A program made the translations under genes and the position numbers. DNA of 64,000 nucleotides from Mesorhizobium tianshanense (GTDB taxonomy: Bacteria > Pseudomonadota > Alphaproteobacteria > Rhizobiales > Rhizobiaceae), in the NCBI RefSeq assembly GCF_007830515.1, contig NZ_VLKT01000003.1:161688-225687 (forward strand), in the 5' to 3' direction. Below are positions 1 to 9,790 of this stretch, one piece after another; the stretch's first letter is position 1, and the number at the start of each line of letters is the position of its first letter. The notes beneath the pieces are model-generated. The model was given only the letters and a program-made list of their open reading frames with translations. It was not told where the DNA came from and made no database searches.

Positions 1-4
1 CGGC

Positions 5-1117
<1,113 letters not shown>

Positions 1118-1164
1118 TCAGCCCGGCCTCGGCCGGCCAAAGCCATTCCAACAGCTAAGCCAAC

Positions 1165-1183
1165 TGGTATAATGAGTCAACCA
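1165..1183. promoter_or_regulatory. Putative operator TGGTA-N9-AACCA
   Basis: Imperfect inverted repeat (arms TGGTA and AACCA, 9-base spacer) inside AACTGGTATAAT, about 220 bases upstream of the binding-protein start at 946. The same 12-base core and the same arm spacing occur at 5478-5496, where the arms are perfect. Such TGGTA/TACCA dyads are typical of GntR- or LacI-class sugar regulators; the cognate regulator is not identified here. Confidence 0.4.
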
Positions 1184-1750
1184 CAAATTCAGATGATATG
1201 TATCTGATGAACAGTAGTCTCGGCGTCGCCGGATACCTGCCCTTACCGTCACGTGGCTGATCATGATGTTGACGCGCCGGTGGTGGGGAATGTGGTAGGA
1301 TTTCCCAGCACGACGATGACGCCGAGACCGGGAGGGCTCGGTTATCATTTCAAGGCCAGGCGACCATCAGAGAGTCACCCGCCAAGACCGATACTTGGTT
1401 CGTAATTCCGTCCGGCGATGATCCTTTCACATCTGCTTGCATCCATCTGAGGAGCACGAAAACTGCCTCTTCGCTGGCAGATGCGATGTGGGGTCGCCTA
1501 TATGCCCGTCCAGTGAGCAGGCAGCTGGCCAAACCGCATAACCACCACCGTAAGGGGTATAATACGCGGGTGAGAGGGTAATAAGTAAGTAAAGAGGAGA
1601 TACTCCTAAGCTTTATTCGGTGCTCAGCGCTACGCACAGGCTTTGCTAGTATTCCGCTTTGGTTGTGGCTTTTTTCCGCGGCCCGGCGTGCGCACGGGTT
1701 TCTTATGAATCCGTCCGCGGCAAGGATCGCGTTGCCTGTGAGGTTCAGCT
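1184..1750. other. Non-coding stretch
   Basis: About 570 bases between the leftmost gene and the export-like gene. It is less GC-rich than its surroundings. A TATAAT occurs at 1558-1563 but no convincing -35 box is seen at the right distance. Short open frames here (for example 1350-1637 on the minus strand) have no family resemblance and no good ribosome-binding site. No RNA gene was recognised. Confidence 0.4.
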
Positions 1751-3607
1751 ATGAATCATGTGCAAAGTTCTAAGCCGATATCCTGCAGCCCCGCGCTAAC
1801 CTTTGCTGACCGACGGCATTTGGCTTCATTTCGTGGCATGTACGGTGGGAAATGCAGCGCCATGCTATGCCTCATTTCGTTCTGCCTCATCCTGCTGCTG
1901 GAATCTCCGGCAACCGGTCGCTCGAAGACTGTCGAAAAACTTGCCCCGCGAGACACGATCGAACTGCGCGTTTGGCGGTGGACCGCCCTGCGCGACGGCG
2001 TTTTGGAGGCGTTGCAGCTCAACAATACTTTCACCATCGACTCAAGCGGCACGCTTGACCTTCCAATGATCGGCAACATTGTCGCCGCAGGTCTGCGTGA
2101 GAAGGAGCTGGCAGAGCTGATTTCCGATCGCTTGCAAGCCAGGAGCGGCCGTCAAGAACGGGCGGATACAACCGTCAAACGCATTCAAGATCCGTCCTCG
2201 GACATAACCAGTTCGGTGGAACACCCGGGCAAACAAAAAGCGTCCGAAGCGCTGGCGGACGCGGCCGACGAGAGCCCCTCGGCCGGGGCTTCGGAACGCA
2301 CCAGTGTCGAGAAGGGCCAGGTCGAGGCGCAACCGAGCGTGCGCGGTTCCGACATGACTTCGGAGCCTGCAGCGGAGCAACAGCAAGCTCTGGAAGGGGA
2401 ACGGTTGAAGATGAATGCATTGCTGAACGAGCTGTCGGCCGCTCGTTTGGAGATTGCGGCAGCTCGCCGGGAAGCCCTTGCGGCTCGCCAGACTGCTCGC
2501 AACGGTACCGTCCGATACAATCAGAACCTTTCGACGGAGCGTCAACGGGCTGCCGCCTTGATACAGGAACTCGATGCGGTGCGGGCCGACCGTGGCGCAC
2601 TGGAGCAGAAGCTCTTTGCGGTGCGGACCGACCGCGGCTTGCTGGAACAGAAGCTCTTTGCAGCGCTCAGGGAAGTCGACGCGCTCAAGAAGAGCGTGCA
2701 GCCGGCTGGCGGCGACCATGAGGCGGTTTTGGGCCGCGAATTGGCGGCGGCGCGAGCGGAACTGGGCGCGATGCAGCGCGGCGCACGCGACGCCAGCGCG
2801 CAGGCACGTGCGGTAGCCGACATGATGGCTGGACAAGGACAAGCCCTAAAAGAGCAGCGGCGAAGAGTCGAAGGTCTCGCGCTCGATCTGGAAGTCGCGC
2901 ACCGCGAAACCAAAGGCTTAAAGGCCAAAGCCATTCTCGCGGATCACGAGAAGGCCGCCATGCTTGAAGCGCGTCGTTCCATGGAGGCCTCTCTGGCTGA
3001 GGCGCGGCGAGCACTTGATGAGGAGCGGCACAAGGCTGAGCGCTTCGAACGCGAACTCAGCGCGGCGCGCCAGACTATCGACGCTCTTAAGACAAGCGCA
3101 AATCTGGCTGCGGTCGCGCGGACCAACGCCATCAAGGACCGACAGGTGGCCGAGGCGGCTCTAAAGCGAGCTGGCGACGCACTCGAACTAGAACGCGAAC
3201 GGGCAGATTCAGCCGCACGTGATCTCGACAGTGCTCGCCAAGAACGCGACGCGGCAAAGCGGCAAGCTGGCCGCGTCTCGATGGAACTGAGCGCGGCGTT
3301 GGAGCAAGAGCGCAACAATGCCATGGGTCTGGCCCGCGACCTCAGCGCCGCGCGTAAGGCAATAGACATCGTCAAGGCCCAGGGTGAGCGTCGCACTGAG
3401 CGCATGAAGCGCGCTCCGCAAGCACCTGCCACTGCAACTTCTCGTGCAGATGTGTCTGCACGCTCGGCGGCACGACCAGCCCGTCAACCCTTGCGGGAAA
3501 ACCACAAAGTGAAGGTCAAAAGGCCATCGCGATCTGTTCTAGTGGCGACCATCACGCTTCCCGACGCATTGCTCCCGACGCGACCGCCGAAGCTCGACTC
3601 TCGCTAG
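1751..3607 (+). CDS. Polysaccharide-export-domain protein with long coiled coil
   Basis: 618 residues. After a 29-residue leader comes a hydrophobic segment (about 38-52, LCLISFCLILLLESPATG), probably an uncleaved or cleaved export signal. Residues about 65-130 resemble the N-terminal Poly_export (Wza-like) domain: DTIELRVWRW, then SSGTLDLPMIGNIVAAGL and ELAELISDRL. The rest (about 200-580) is charged, Ala/Glu/Arg-rich heptad sequence predicted to form a long coiled coil, with a tandem 14-residue repeat (AVRADRGALEQKLF then AVRTDRGLLEQKLF, DNA 2576-2659). The C-terminus is basic and Pro-rich. A true Wza has SLBB domains after the export domain; here they are replaced by coiled coil. The start is the first ATG, preceded by TGAGG; an internal ATG at residue 30 just before the hydrophobic segment is a real alternative. 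The role may be envelope or exopolysaccharide related; this is inference. Confidence 0.7.
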   Translation: MNHVQSSKPISCSPALTFADRRHLASFRGMYGGKCSAMLCLISFCLILLLESPATGRSKTVEKLAPRDTIELRVWRWTALRDGVLEALQLNNTFTIDSSGTLDLPMIGNIVAAGLREKELAELISDRLQARSGRQERADTTVKRIQDPSSDITSSVEHPGKQKASEALADAADESPSAGASERTSVEKGQVEAQPSVRGSDMTSEPAAEQQQALEGERLKMNALLNELSAARLEIAAARREALAARQTARNGTVRYNQNLSTERQRAAALIQELDAVRADRGALEQKLFAVRTDRGLLEQKLFAALREVDALKKSVQPAGGDHEAVLGRELAAARAELGAMQRGARDASAQARAVADMMAGQGQALKEQRRRVEGLALDLEVAHRETKGLKAKAILADHEKAAMLEARRSMEASLAEARRALDEERHKAERFERELSAARQTIDALKTSANLAAVARTNAIKDRQVAEAALKRAGDALELERERADSAARDLDSARQERDAAKRQAGRVSMELSAALEQERNNAMGLARDLSAARKAIDIVKAQGERRTERMKRAPQAPATATSRADVSARSAARPARQPLRENHKVKVKRPSRSVLVATITLPDALLPTRPPKLDSR

Positions 3608-3668
3608 TGAAGGCTGATCGCGGACGGAATTTCCGTGAGCCGAAATACATGCCGCAGGAGGAGTGGTA

Positions 3669-4415
3669 ATGAATAAATACGTCGCAGCCGCATTGACAAT
3701 TGCGATGGCAATTGGCCCTGCCTCGGCTCTTGATGCGGGGCTTGGCGGTAAAGTTGGTGGTGTCGGTGTCAGTGCTGGTGCGAGCGTCGGCTCTAGCGGC
3801 GCCTCTGTGACGGGTGGTGCGAGCGTCGACGGAGTAGGGGGAGCAAGCCTTGGCGGATCGGTCAGCGCGGGCGGCGGATCACTCGGCGCCGGACTTGGCG
3901 TTAGCGGCAGCCTCGGCGACGCCAGCGGGGGCCTATCTGCAGGTGTCGGTGTGGGCGACCATTCGTCCGGATTGGGCACCGCTCCAGGAAGTACGCCAGG
4001 CGACCCGTCCGTAGGTTCTGCCGGCATCACGCCGGCCATTGCCAAGGCCAAGGCCGCGAGACAATTCGTCGTCCTGCCACGCGCCCTCAGGCCTTCCGAA
4101 ACTGGTCGCGACGTGTTGGCGCCGATTACCAAAGGCTATCCGTTGGGATTTCTGGCGCCAATGAAAGCGAAACCCGGTATCCCACCCGCTGTGGTGCTCG
4201 CCTGCCGCACGGCGATCGCGTCGGCTGCGACGCCCCTTGGTGCCGTACGTGTTCACGCGGTAAGCGCAGGTCCGCTGCGCCAGCAACGTCGGGGCGCACT
4301 CACGGCGCGGATCGAGGTGCGCATACACTACGCAAGACAGGGCGGCATCGAGGTTCGGCAGGCGCGAGTAGGCTGTCGCCTCGATGCGGCGGGCAGGGTC
4401 ACCGCGGTGACATAG
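3669..4415 (+). CDS. Glycine-rich secreted protein, unknown function
   Basis: 248 residues, not recognised as a named family. A signal peptide (MNKYVAAALTIAMAIGPASA, cleavage near residue 20) is followed by about 100 residues of low-complexity Gly/Ser/Ala/Val sequence (repeats like GGASV, GASVG, SLGGSVS). A basic C-terminal part of about 100 residues contains two Cys (ACRTAI and GCRLD) and RIEVRIHYAR. The ATG at 3669 is preferred to the GTG at 3663 because AGGAGGAG ends five bases before it. It follows the export-like gene by 61 bases on the same strand, so the two may be co-transcribed. The Gly-rich part could be an extended surface or matrix segment. Similar proteins are, to my knowledge, typical of Mesorhizobium-type genomes, but this is not checked. 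Confidence 0.75.
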   Translation: MNKYVAAALTIAMAIGPASALDAGLGGKVGGVGVSAGASVGSSGASVTGGASVDGVGGASLGGSVSAGGGSLGAGLGVSGSLGDASGGLSAGVGVGDHSSGLGTAPGSTPGDPSVGSAGITPAIAKAKAARQFVVLPRALRPSETGRDVLAPITKGYPLGFLAPMKAKPGIPPAVVLACRTAIASAATPLGAVRVHAVSAGPLRQQRRGALTARIEVRIHYARQGGIEVRQARVGCRLDAAGRVTAVT

Positions 4416-4539
4416 GACGCGCCGGTCACGCAAAGGCCAGCACGAGAAATACAGTCAGGATTGGCCATCGTTGCATGAGATTGCCCCTCCTCGATGCCGG
4501 GCCACCGCATTGTTGAGGATGCAAACCAATCAAATGAAA

Positions 4540-4560
4540 AGCCGCCCGGGGCGGGCGGCT
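4540..4560 (-). terminator. Rho-independent terminator for the minus-strand oxidoreductase
   Basis: Perfect 8-bp GC-rich stem (AGCCGCCC/GGGCGGCT) with a 5-base loop. On the minus strand it is followed by a short T run. It lies 34 bases after the stop of the gene at 4595-5422. Confidence 0.8.
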
Positions 4561-4594
4561 CAAAATACTTCCATGATTTTCAGTTGCTTCCGCC

Positions 4595-5422
4595 TCAGGT
4601 GATACGCTGGATGCTCGCCGCGATCTCTTCCGGCTCGAAGACCCGCTTCCAGTCGTCGCGCATCAGCACCGGCTTGCCGAACTCGATGGCCTTGTTGCAG
4701 GCATCGGAGAACACGCCCTTGGTCTCGCCGAAGATGACGGCGCCCAGCACGTTCATGTGGCCAAGCAGGAAATCGAGCGCCGCCTGCTGATCGACCCCGC
4801 GCGCGACGACCTCGTCGACCGCCTCCTTCATGACGACGAGCAGCGATGCGCAGACAGTCTCCGAAAGGCCCGGTTCGAGCAACGCCATCTGCTCGACCGT
4901 GACGCGATGCGACCGCATGACCGGAGCCCAGATGATCTTGGCGATCGCTTCGCCCTTGGTGAAATCTTCCTCCGGCCCTTGCATCAGCGCGCTGACCATA
5001 TGCTGCTTGGCCTTGACGCCGCCGAAATAGTCCTTCTTCGCCGCCATGTCGGTCTCGTCGTTGAAGATCGGCGGATGGCAGGGATGCGTGACGAAATAGG
5101 TCAGGTCCGGCCGCTTCGGCAAATGGCCGGCGAAAGGCGCCGCGGCGTCGAGAACGACCACCATGGTACCGGAAGCAAGCTTGCCCTCGATGCTGGCCGC
5201 CACCTTGCCGATATGCGTGTCGGGAACCGCCAGGATCACCACTTCAGCGCCATTCAGGGCTTCATCGGCGCTGACCGCGTCGATGCCCAGCCCCGTCTTC
5301 AGCCGCTCGCGGCCGGCGTCGCTGACCTCGACATGGCGTATCGTGTAGGGGGAGCCGCGAAAATTGGTCGACAGCCGGTAACCCATTTTTCCGCCGGCAC
5401 CAAACAGCGCAATCGTTGTCAT
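4595..5422 (-). CDS. NAD-dependent oxidoreductase, phosphogluconate-dehydrogenase C-domain type (ApnO-like)
   Basis: 275 residues. The N-terminal Rossmann fold starts IALFGAGGKMGYRLS (GxGxxG, residues 7-12), followed by VVILAVPDTHIGKV. The C-terminal helical part (about 130-275) has the look of the PGDH_C domain, with THPCHPPIFND and a long segment ending in the predicted active site. Proteins of this type are annotated as phosphogluconate dehydrogenase-like. One characterised member class is D-apionate oxidoisomerase (ApnO), acting on a branched sugar acid, so a sugar-acid substrate is plausible; the assignment rests on memory and is not proven. It is a single-gene unit with its own terminator (4540-4560). 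A TGGTA-N9-TACCA dyad lies 56 bases upstream and is shared with the sugar-binding protein at the left edge, suggesting the same catabolic pathway. Confidence 0.75.
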   Translation of the reverse strand: MTTIALFGAGGKMGYRLSTNFRGSPYTIRHVEVSDAGRERLKTGLGIDAVSADEALNGAEVVILAVPDTHIGKVAASIEGKLASGTMVVVLDAAAPFAGHLPKRPDLTYFVTHPCHPPIFNDETDMAAKKDYFGGVKAKQHMVSALMQGPEEDFTKGEAIAKIIWAPVMRSHRVTVEQMALLEPGLSETVCASLLVVMKEAVDEVVARGVDQQAALDFLLGHMNVLGAVIFGETKGVFSDACNKAIEFGKPVLMRDDWKRVFEPEEIAASIQRIT

Positions 5423-5477
5423 CTAGGTGTCACTCCTGATCTCGAACGGCGGCCTTGCCGATCGTCACCTTAGCAAC

Positions 5478-5496
5478 TGGTATAATCACACTACCA
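5478..5496. promoter_or_regulatory. Putative operator TGGTA-N9-TACCA
   Basis: Perfect 5-bp inverted repeat with a 9-base spacer, 56 bases upstream of the oxidoreductase start at 5422. It shares AACTGGTATAAT exactly with 1162-1173. The TATAAT inside it may be the -10 box, so repressor binding would block transcription directly. Confidence 0.5.
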
Positions 5497-5725
5497 TGGC
5501 TTGGCAATCCGAATTGGGATGGGACCAGTTCAAGAGGCGAATTCCATTGGCGCGGTCGCGAGGCTGGCTGCGCTTTGCTGGTAGCGTCCTTGTCGGATCA
5601 TGAGGGTGGATCGACGTCGGAATGCCGAGTCTGGTAGACGCAACTCTTCCGCATTGCCCGCGAGGGCGGGTCTTTCCGGGAACCGGTCCGTTGCCACCGT
5701 TTCAGCAGTATCCGTGGAAGCCGGA

Positions 5726-6820
5726 TCAGCCGCGTCCGGGAAACATCGCCTTCAGTCCGTCGCGCGACGCCTTGGCGACGCCGCGTTCCGTGATCAATCC
5801 GGTGACCAGCCGCGCCGGCGTCACGTCGAAGGCGGGATTTGCCGCGGGCGTCGTCTCCGGCGAGATGCGGACCTGCGCAATCTCGCCATTCGCGGTCTTG
5901 CCCCAGACCAGCGAGACCTCGTCGCTGGAGCGCTGTTCGATCGGGATTTCGGCCAGACCGTCACCCACCGTCCAGTCGATGGTCGGCGAGGGCAGCGCGA
6001 CATAGAACGGCACGTCGTTGTCGGCAGCGGCCAGCGCCTTCAGATAGGTGCCGATCTTGTTGCAGACGTCGCCGTCGGCGGTGGTGCGGTCGGTGCCGAC
6101 GATGACCATGTCGATCTGGCCGCGCTGCATCAGATGGCCGCCGGCATTGTCGACGATCAGCGTATGCGGCACGCCGTGGCCGGCCATCTCCCATGCGGTC
6201 AACTGGGCGCCCTGGTTGCGCGGGCGGGTTTCGTCGACATAGACGTGAACGGGAATGCCGGCTTCAGCGGCCAGGTAGATCGGCGCGGTGGCGGTGCCGT
6301 AGTCTACGGTGGCCAGCCAGCCGGCGTTGCAGTGGGTCAGGATGTTGACCGGCTCCCCGGGCTGCTTGCGCGCCGCGATCCCCCTGATGATTTCAAGCCC
6401 GTTGACGCCGATGGCGCGGTTGAGGCCGACATCCTCATCGGCGATTTCGCCGGCGCGCCGGTAGGCGGCGTCGGTGCGTTGCCCGGGCGGAAGCGGCCGC
6501 AGGACGTTTCGCATCTCGTCGAGCGCCCAGCGCAGGTTGATCGCGGTCGGGCGCGTTTCGTGCAAGATCTCCCAGACGCCGTCGAGCGCTGCATCCGAAG
6601 GGTCGTCGGCCATTTGCATGGCGACGCCATAAGCGGCGGTGACGCCGATCAGCGGCGCGCCGCGCACCCACATGTCGCGGATCGCCGTTGCGATGCCGGC
6701 AACGGTATCAACCTTTTCCACGCGGAAATCATGCGGCAGCCAGCGCTGGTCGATGATCTCCACGGAACGCCCGTCGTCGTTCAGCCATATGGTGCGATAG
6801 TGGCGGTCGCCGACGTTCAA
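5726..6820 (-). CDS. mtnA: S-methyl-5-thioribose-1-phosphate isomerase
   Basis: 364 residues, full length for MtnA. It converts the aldose 5-methylthioribose-1-phosphate to the ketose methylthioribulose-1-phosphate. Hallmarks present: WVRGAPLIG (about 51-59), THCNAG with the catalytic Cys at 164, [15 protein letters not shown] (about 196-210), and [19 protein letters not shown] with the catalytic Asp at 244. The start is TTG at 6820; its TTGA overlaps the mtnK stop and GGGAGAG lies upstream, so the two genes are translationally coupled. Related eIF2B-fold sugar isomerases (ribose-1,5-bisphosphate, 5-deoxyribose-1-phosphate) are alternatives, but the motifs fit MtnA best. No mtnB, mtnC or mtnD follows, so the product must leave by another route, perhaps the aldolase at 11997-14051. 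Confidence 0.93.
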   Translation of the reverse strand: MNVGDRHYRTIWLNDDGRSVEIIDQRWLPHDFRVEKVDTVAGIATAIRDMWVRGAPLIGVTAAYGVAMQMADDPSDAALDGVWEILHETRPTAINLRWALDEMRNVLRPLPPGQRTDAAYRRAGEIADEDVGLNRAIGVNGLEIIRGIAARKQPGEPVNILTHCNAGWLATVDYGTATAPIYLAAEAGIPVHVYVDETRPRNQGAQLTAWEMAGHGVPHTLIVDNAGGHLMQRGQIDMVIVGTDRTTADGDVCNKIGTYLKALAAADNDVPFYVALPSPTIDWTVGDGLAEIPIEQRSSDEVSLVWGKTANGEIAQVRISPETTPAANPAFDVTPARLVTGLITERGVAKASRDGLKAMFPGRG

Positions 6821-8088
6821 ATGCTGCTCTCCCGTTCGATCAGCGTGGCCAGCGTGTTGACCTCGTCGATGCTGTGAATCTGGCGCCGGTTGACGGCGAT
6901 GTGGCGGCCGAATTTCAACGCCTTTGCCTCACATGTGGCGCGCAGATCCTCGTCGGCAATGGTCTCGAAATCGGCATTGTGCGCGAGGCCAAGGATGCGC
7001 CGGTGCGCCTCGACGCCGGCAAAGCCCAGCATGTCGGTCCAGATCGAATGCAGCATGTGGTCGAGCGCCTGTTCGGCGCCAAGCCTGTCGCCCTGATCCT
7101 CGAACAGGCTCTTCTGGTAGAGCATGCCGGTGCGCTCGATTCGCCACAGATGCGAGAACTCGGTGCGGAACACCGACCATGTCTCAATCGTCACGTCGAG
7201 CAGATAGGCGCGCATGGCGCTACGGTCGCCGCCTTGCTCGTGGCCGCGCTGCGAGAAGAACGCCATCCAGAAATTGGCGAGCAGCATGCCGACGTCGAAG
7301 GCGATCGGGCCGTAGAAGGCGAATTCGGGATCGATCATCCGCGTTTCTGAGTCGGTGACCATGATCGAGCCGGAATGCAGGTCGCCATGCAGCAGCGTCT
7401 CGGCATTGGCCGCGAAGATGTGCTTCAGACGCTGCGCCTCGACCTTGAGGTCACGGTCGGCGCGCAACTCTGCGACGATGCGATCGAGCTGCGGGCTCGT
7501 ATGCCGGTTCATCTTGGCGTCGAAATACGGATCGGAGAAAACCAGGTTCTCGGTGATGTCGCAAAGCTCGACATTGTCGGCGAACAGCGCCAGATCGGCC
7601 TTGCGGTCCTTGGTCGCCATATGCAGATCGGAGCCGCGGAACAAGGTGCGAGCCATGAACAGGCCGATGTCTCTGGCTATGTTCGGTAGCTGGCGGCCTT
7701 CGATCAGCGCGCGCCGCAGGATGATATGCGGCGATAGGTACTCCATGATGATCAGCGCCTGGCCTTCGTCGAAGTGATAGATCGCCGGCACCGAACCGGG
7801 AGCCCGTGCCTCCTGCCGTGTCAGCGCGTGATACTCGAAGAAGGAGCGCTTCAGCGGCAGCGGCCAGCTGTCGCCGACCAGGCGGACATAGGGCAGGGCC
7901 TGCTTGACGATGGCAGTACCCGTTGCGCCCTCGACGATGAAGACCAGGTTCAGATTGCCGTCGCCGACCTCGCGGACCTTCCAGCGGCTTGTGTCCTTGC
8001 CGATACGCGAACACAGCGCCTCGTTGGCGCCGAGGCGTGCCGCCAGGGTCTCGACCGACAGTGCTTCGAACGGCAATTTTCCAGTCAT
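6817..8088 (-). CDS. mtnK: S-methyl-5-thioribose kinase
   Basis: 423 residues, the usual MtnK length. It phosphorylates 5-methylthioribose at C1 with ATP. The fold is the aminoglycoside/choline kinase type: [13 protein letters not shown] and [11 protein letters not shown] (ATP-site Lys) in the N-lobe; [14 protein letters not shown] as the catalytic loop; [17 protein letters not shown] as the metal-binding DPE motif. The ATG at 8088 is chosen because GGGAGGG lies six bases upstream; a GTG two codons earlier would overlap that site. It overlaps mtnA by four bases. It is divergent from the sugar ABC transporter across a 138-base region with a strong inverted repeat (8164-8188), suggesting joint control of uptake and phosphorylation. 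Confidence 0.93.
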   Translation of the reverse strand: MTGKLPFEALSVETLAARLGANEALCSRIGKDTSRWKVREVGDGNLNLVFIVEGATGTAIVKQALPYVRLVGDSWPLPLKRSFFEYHALTRQEARAPGSVPAIYHFDEGQALIIMEYLSPHIILRRALIEGRQLPNIARDIGLFMARTLFRGSDLHMATKDRKADLALFADNVELCDITENLVFSDPYFDAKMNRHTSPQLDRIVAELRADRDLKVEAQRLKHIFAANAETLLHGDLHSGSIMVTDSETRMIDPEFAFYGPIAFDVGMLLANFWMAFFSQRGHEQGGDRSAMRAYLLDVTIETWSVFRTEFSHLWRIERTGMLYQKSLFEDQGDRLGAEQALDHMLHSIWTDMLGFAGVEAHRRILGLAHNADFETIADEDLRATCEAKALKFGRHIAVNRRQIHSIDEVNTLATLIERESSI

Positions 8089-8163
8089 CCTCACCCTCCC
8101 GTCTTATACGCTGCCGATCATAGTGGAGCCGTGGCGGTTGGGCCAAGCTAGGAAGCCCTCTGG

Positions 8164-8188
8164 CAATTGTCAATCGTATTGACAATTG
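8164..8188. promoter_or_regulatory. Perfect inverted-repeat operator between mtnK and the ABC transporter
   Basis: Arms CAATTGTCAAT and ATTGACAATTG, 11 bp each and fully complementary, around a 3-base centre. It lies 38 bases before the ATPase start and 75 bases before mtnK. It is the right size for a dimeric repressor. The local candidate binder is the SorC-type regulator encoded at 14135-15100; this link is inference. Confidence 0.7.
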
Positions 8189-8226
8189 CTGACGTAGCTC
8201 ATAGCGTCACGGTCAGGGAGGAACGA

Positions 8227-9753
8227 ATGGGCAATGATGCCGTGTTCCGCGTGGACGGCCTGAGGAAATCCTTCGGCCATATCGAGGTGCTGGGCGGCGT
8301 CTCGCTCGATTTGCATGCCGGCGAAGTGACCGTGCTGATGGGCGCCAACGGCGCCGGCAAATCCACCCTCGTCAAGATCATCAGCGGCGTCTACGAGCGC
8401 GGCGGCGGCACGATGCAGCTTGTCGGCCAAGACTTCGCGCCCCAGGAGTTCTTACCAAACACGCCGGCGGAGGCGATCCGCGCCGGCGTCGTCACCGTCC
8501 ATCAGAACATCAATGACGGTGTCGTCGCCGATCTCGACGTCGCCACCAATCTGACGCTGGACAGGCTGAGCGGCAGCGGCGCGCCGACGCTGTTCAATCC
8601 AGGCCGGGTGCGCCGCGAGGCGAAGGCGGTTGCCGACCGCATGGGGCTGGCCATCGACCTGAAGGCCCGGATCAGCGATCTCTCGTTGGCCGACCGCCAG
8701 ATGGTGGCGATAGCCCGTGCCATGGCGCACCAGCCGAAAGTGCTGATCCTCGACGAGCCGACCTCCTCTTTGTCCAGCGCCGAGGCCGACCGGCTTTTCG
8801 CGCTGCTCGACAGGCTTCGCGAGCATGGCGTCGCAATCCTCTACATCTCGCATCGCATGTCCGACATCAGGCGGCTTGCCGACCGGGTCGTCTCGATGCG
8901 CGACGGCGTCATCTCAGGTGTTTTCGACCGCAAGCCGCTCGACTATGAGGGCGCGGTCAACGCCATGCTCGGCCGCAAGATCCACCTCGACCGGATCGTC
9001 GCCAGGAATTCGGCCAAGCCTGTCCTGACGGTCGACGGGCTGCGGATTGCAGAAGGCGCCAAGCCGATCTTTTTGACGCTCGGCGACGGCGAGGTCGTCG
9101 CCATCACCGGCCTCGTCGGCGTCGGCAAGACCGCGCTCGCCGAGACGCTGTTTGGCGTGCGCAAGCCGCTGTCCGGGACCATGGTGCTGAACGGGAAACC
9201 CTATGCACCGGAATCGACGGGCGAGGCGATCGCCGCCGGCGTGTTTCTCGTCGCCAAGGACCGGGCCGATAGCGGGATCGTCGGCGACTTCAACATCCAG
9301 GAAAACATCAGCCTGCCGTTCCATAAGCGGATGTCGCGTCTCGGCGTTCTCAAGCGCCGCATCGAGCGCGCCGCCGCCCGCCGGCAGATCCAGGAGCTGG
9401 GCATCGTCTGCCGCTCGGAGAAGGACGAAATGTCGGCCCTTTCCGGCGGCAATCAGCAGAAGGTGATGGTGGCCCGCTGGATGTCGCAGGCGGCGAGACT
9501 TTTCATTCTGGACGAGCCTTTTCAGGGCGTCGACATTTCCGCCAGGCGCGACATCGCGGCCAAGCTGCGGGCGAGCGCGAACGGGCGTGCGACGCTGCTG
9601 TTCGTCACTGAACTGGACGAAGCGCTGGAGACCGCCGACCGCATCCTGGTGATGTCGGAGCAGACGATCGTCGGTGAACATCGCAACGCCGACATCGATC
9701 TCGAGCGCTTGCTGGCCGAAGTGGCGGGCGGCCCGCTGCACAGCGCGGCGTGA
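8227..9753 (+). CDS. Sugar ABC transporter ATP-binding protein (two ABC domains)
   Basis: 508 residues, the normal length of RbsA/XylG/AraG-type tandem ATPases. First domain: Walker A GANGAGKST, a degenerate signature (LSLADRQM) and Walker B LILDEPTSS. Second domain: altered Walker A GLVGVGKTA, intact signature LSGGNQQK and Walker B FILDEPFQGVD. This one-good-one-degenerate pattern is normal for the class. The ATG at 8227 is preceded by GGGAGGAA; the frame continues upstream through the operator, which argues against an earlier start. It is the first gene of an operon with the permease and binding protein. Divergence from mtnK-mtnA suggests the sugar is methylthioribose or a related 5-modified pentose. 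Confidence 0.93.
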   Translation: MGNDAVFRVDGLRKSFGHIEVLGGVSLDLHAGEVTVLMGANGAGKSTLVKIISGVYERGGGTMQLVGQDFAPQEFLPNTPAEAIRAGVVTVHQNINDGVVADLDVATNLTLDRLSGSGAPTLFNPGRVRREAKAVADRMGLAIDLKARISDLSLADRQMVAIARAMAHQPKVLILDEPTSSLSSAEADRLFALLDRLREHGVAILYISHRMSDIRRLADRVVSMRDGVISGVFDRKPLDYEGAVNAMLGRKIHLDRIVARNSAKPVLTVDGLRIAEGAKPIFLTLGDGEVVAITGLVGVGKTALAETLFGVRKPLSGTMVLNGKPYAPESTGEAIAAGVFLVAKDRADSGIVGDFNIQENISLPFHKRMSRLGVLKRRIERAAARRQIQELGIVCRSEKDEMSALSGGNQQKVMVARWMSQAARLFILDEPFQGVDISARRDIAAKLRASANGRATLLFVTELDEALETADRILVMSEQTIVGEHRNADIDLERLLAEVAGGPLHSAA

Positions 9754-9790
9754 AGGCGGGGCAGATAATGGGACGTGGAATGGAGAGGGC

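Noticed and set aside
1118..1348. Small open frame of 76 codons on the minus strand
   Set aside because: Arg/His-rich translation, no ribosome-binding site, and it overlaps the candidate operator at 1165-1183.
5600..6877. 425-codon open frame opposite mtnA
   Set aside because: No domain, and mtnA motifs with catalytic Cys and Asp are unambiguous.
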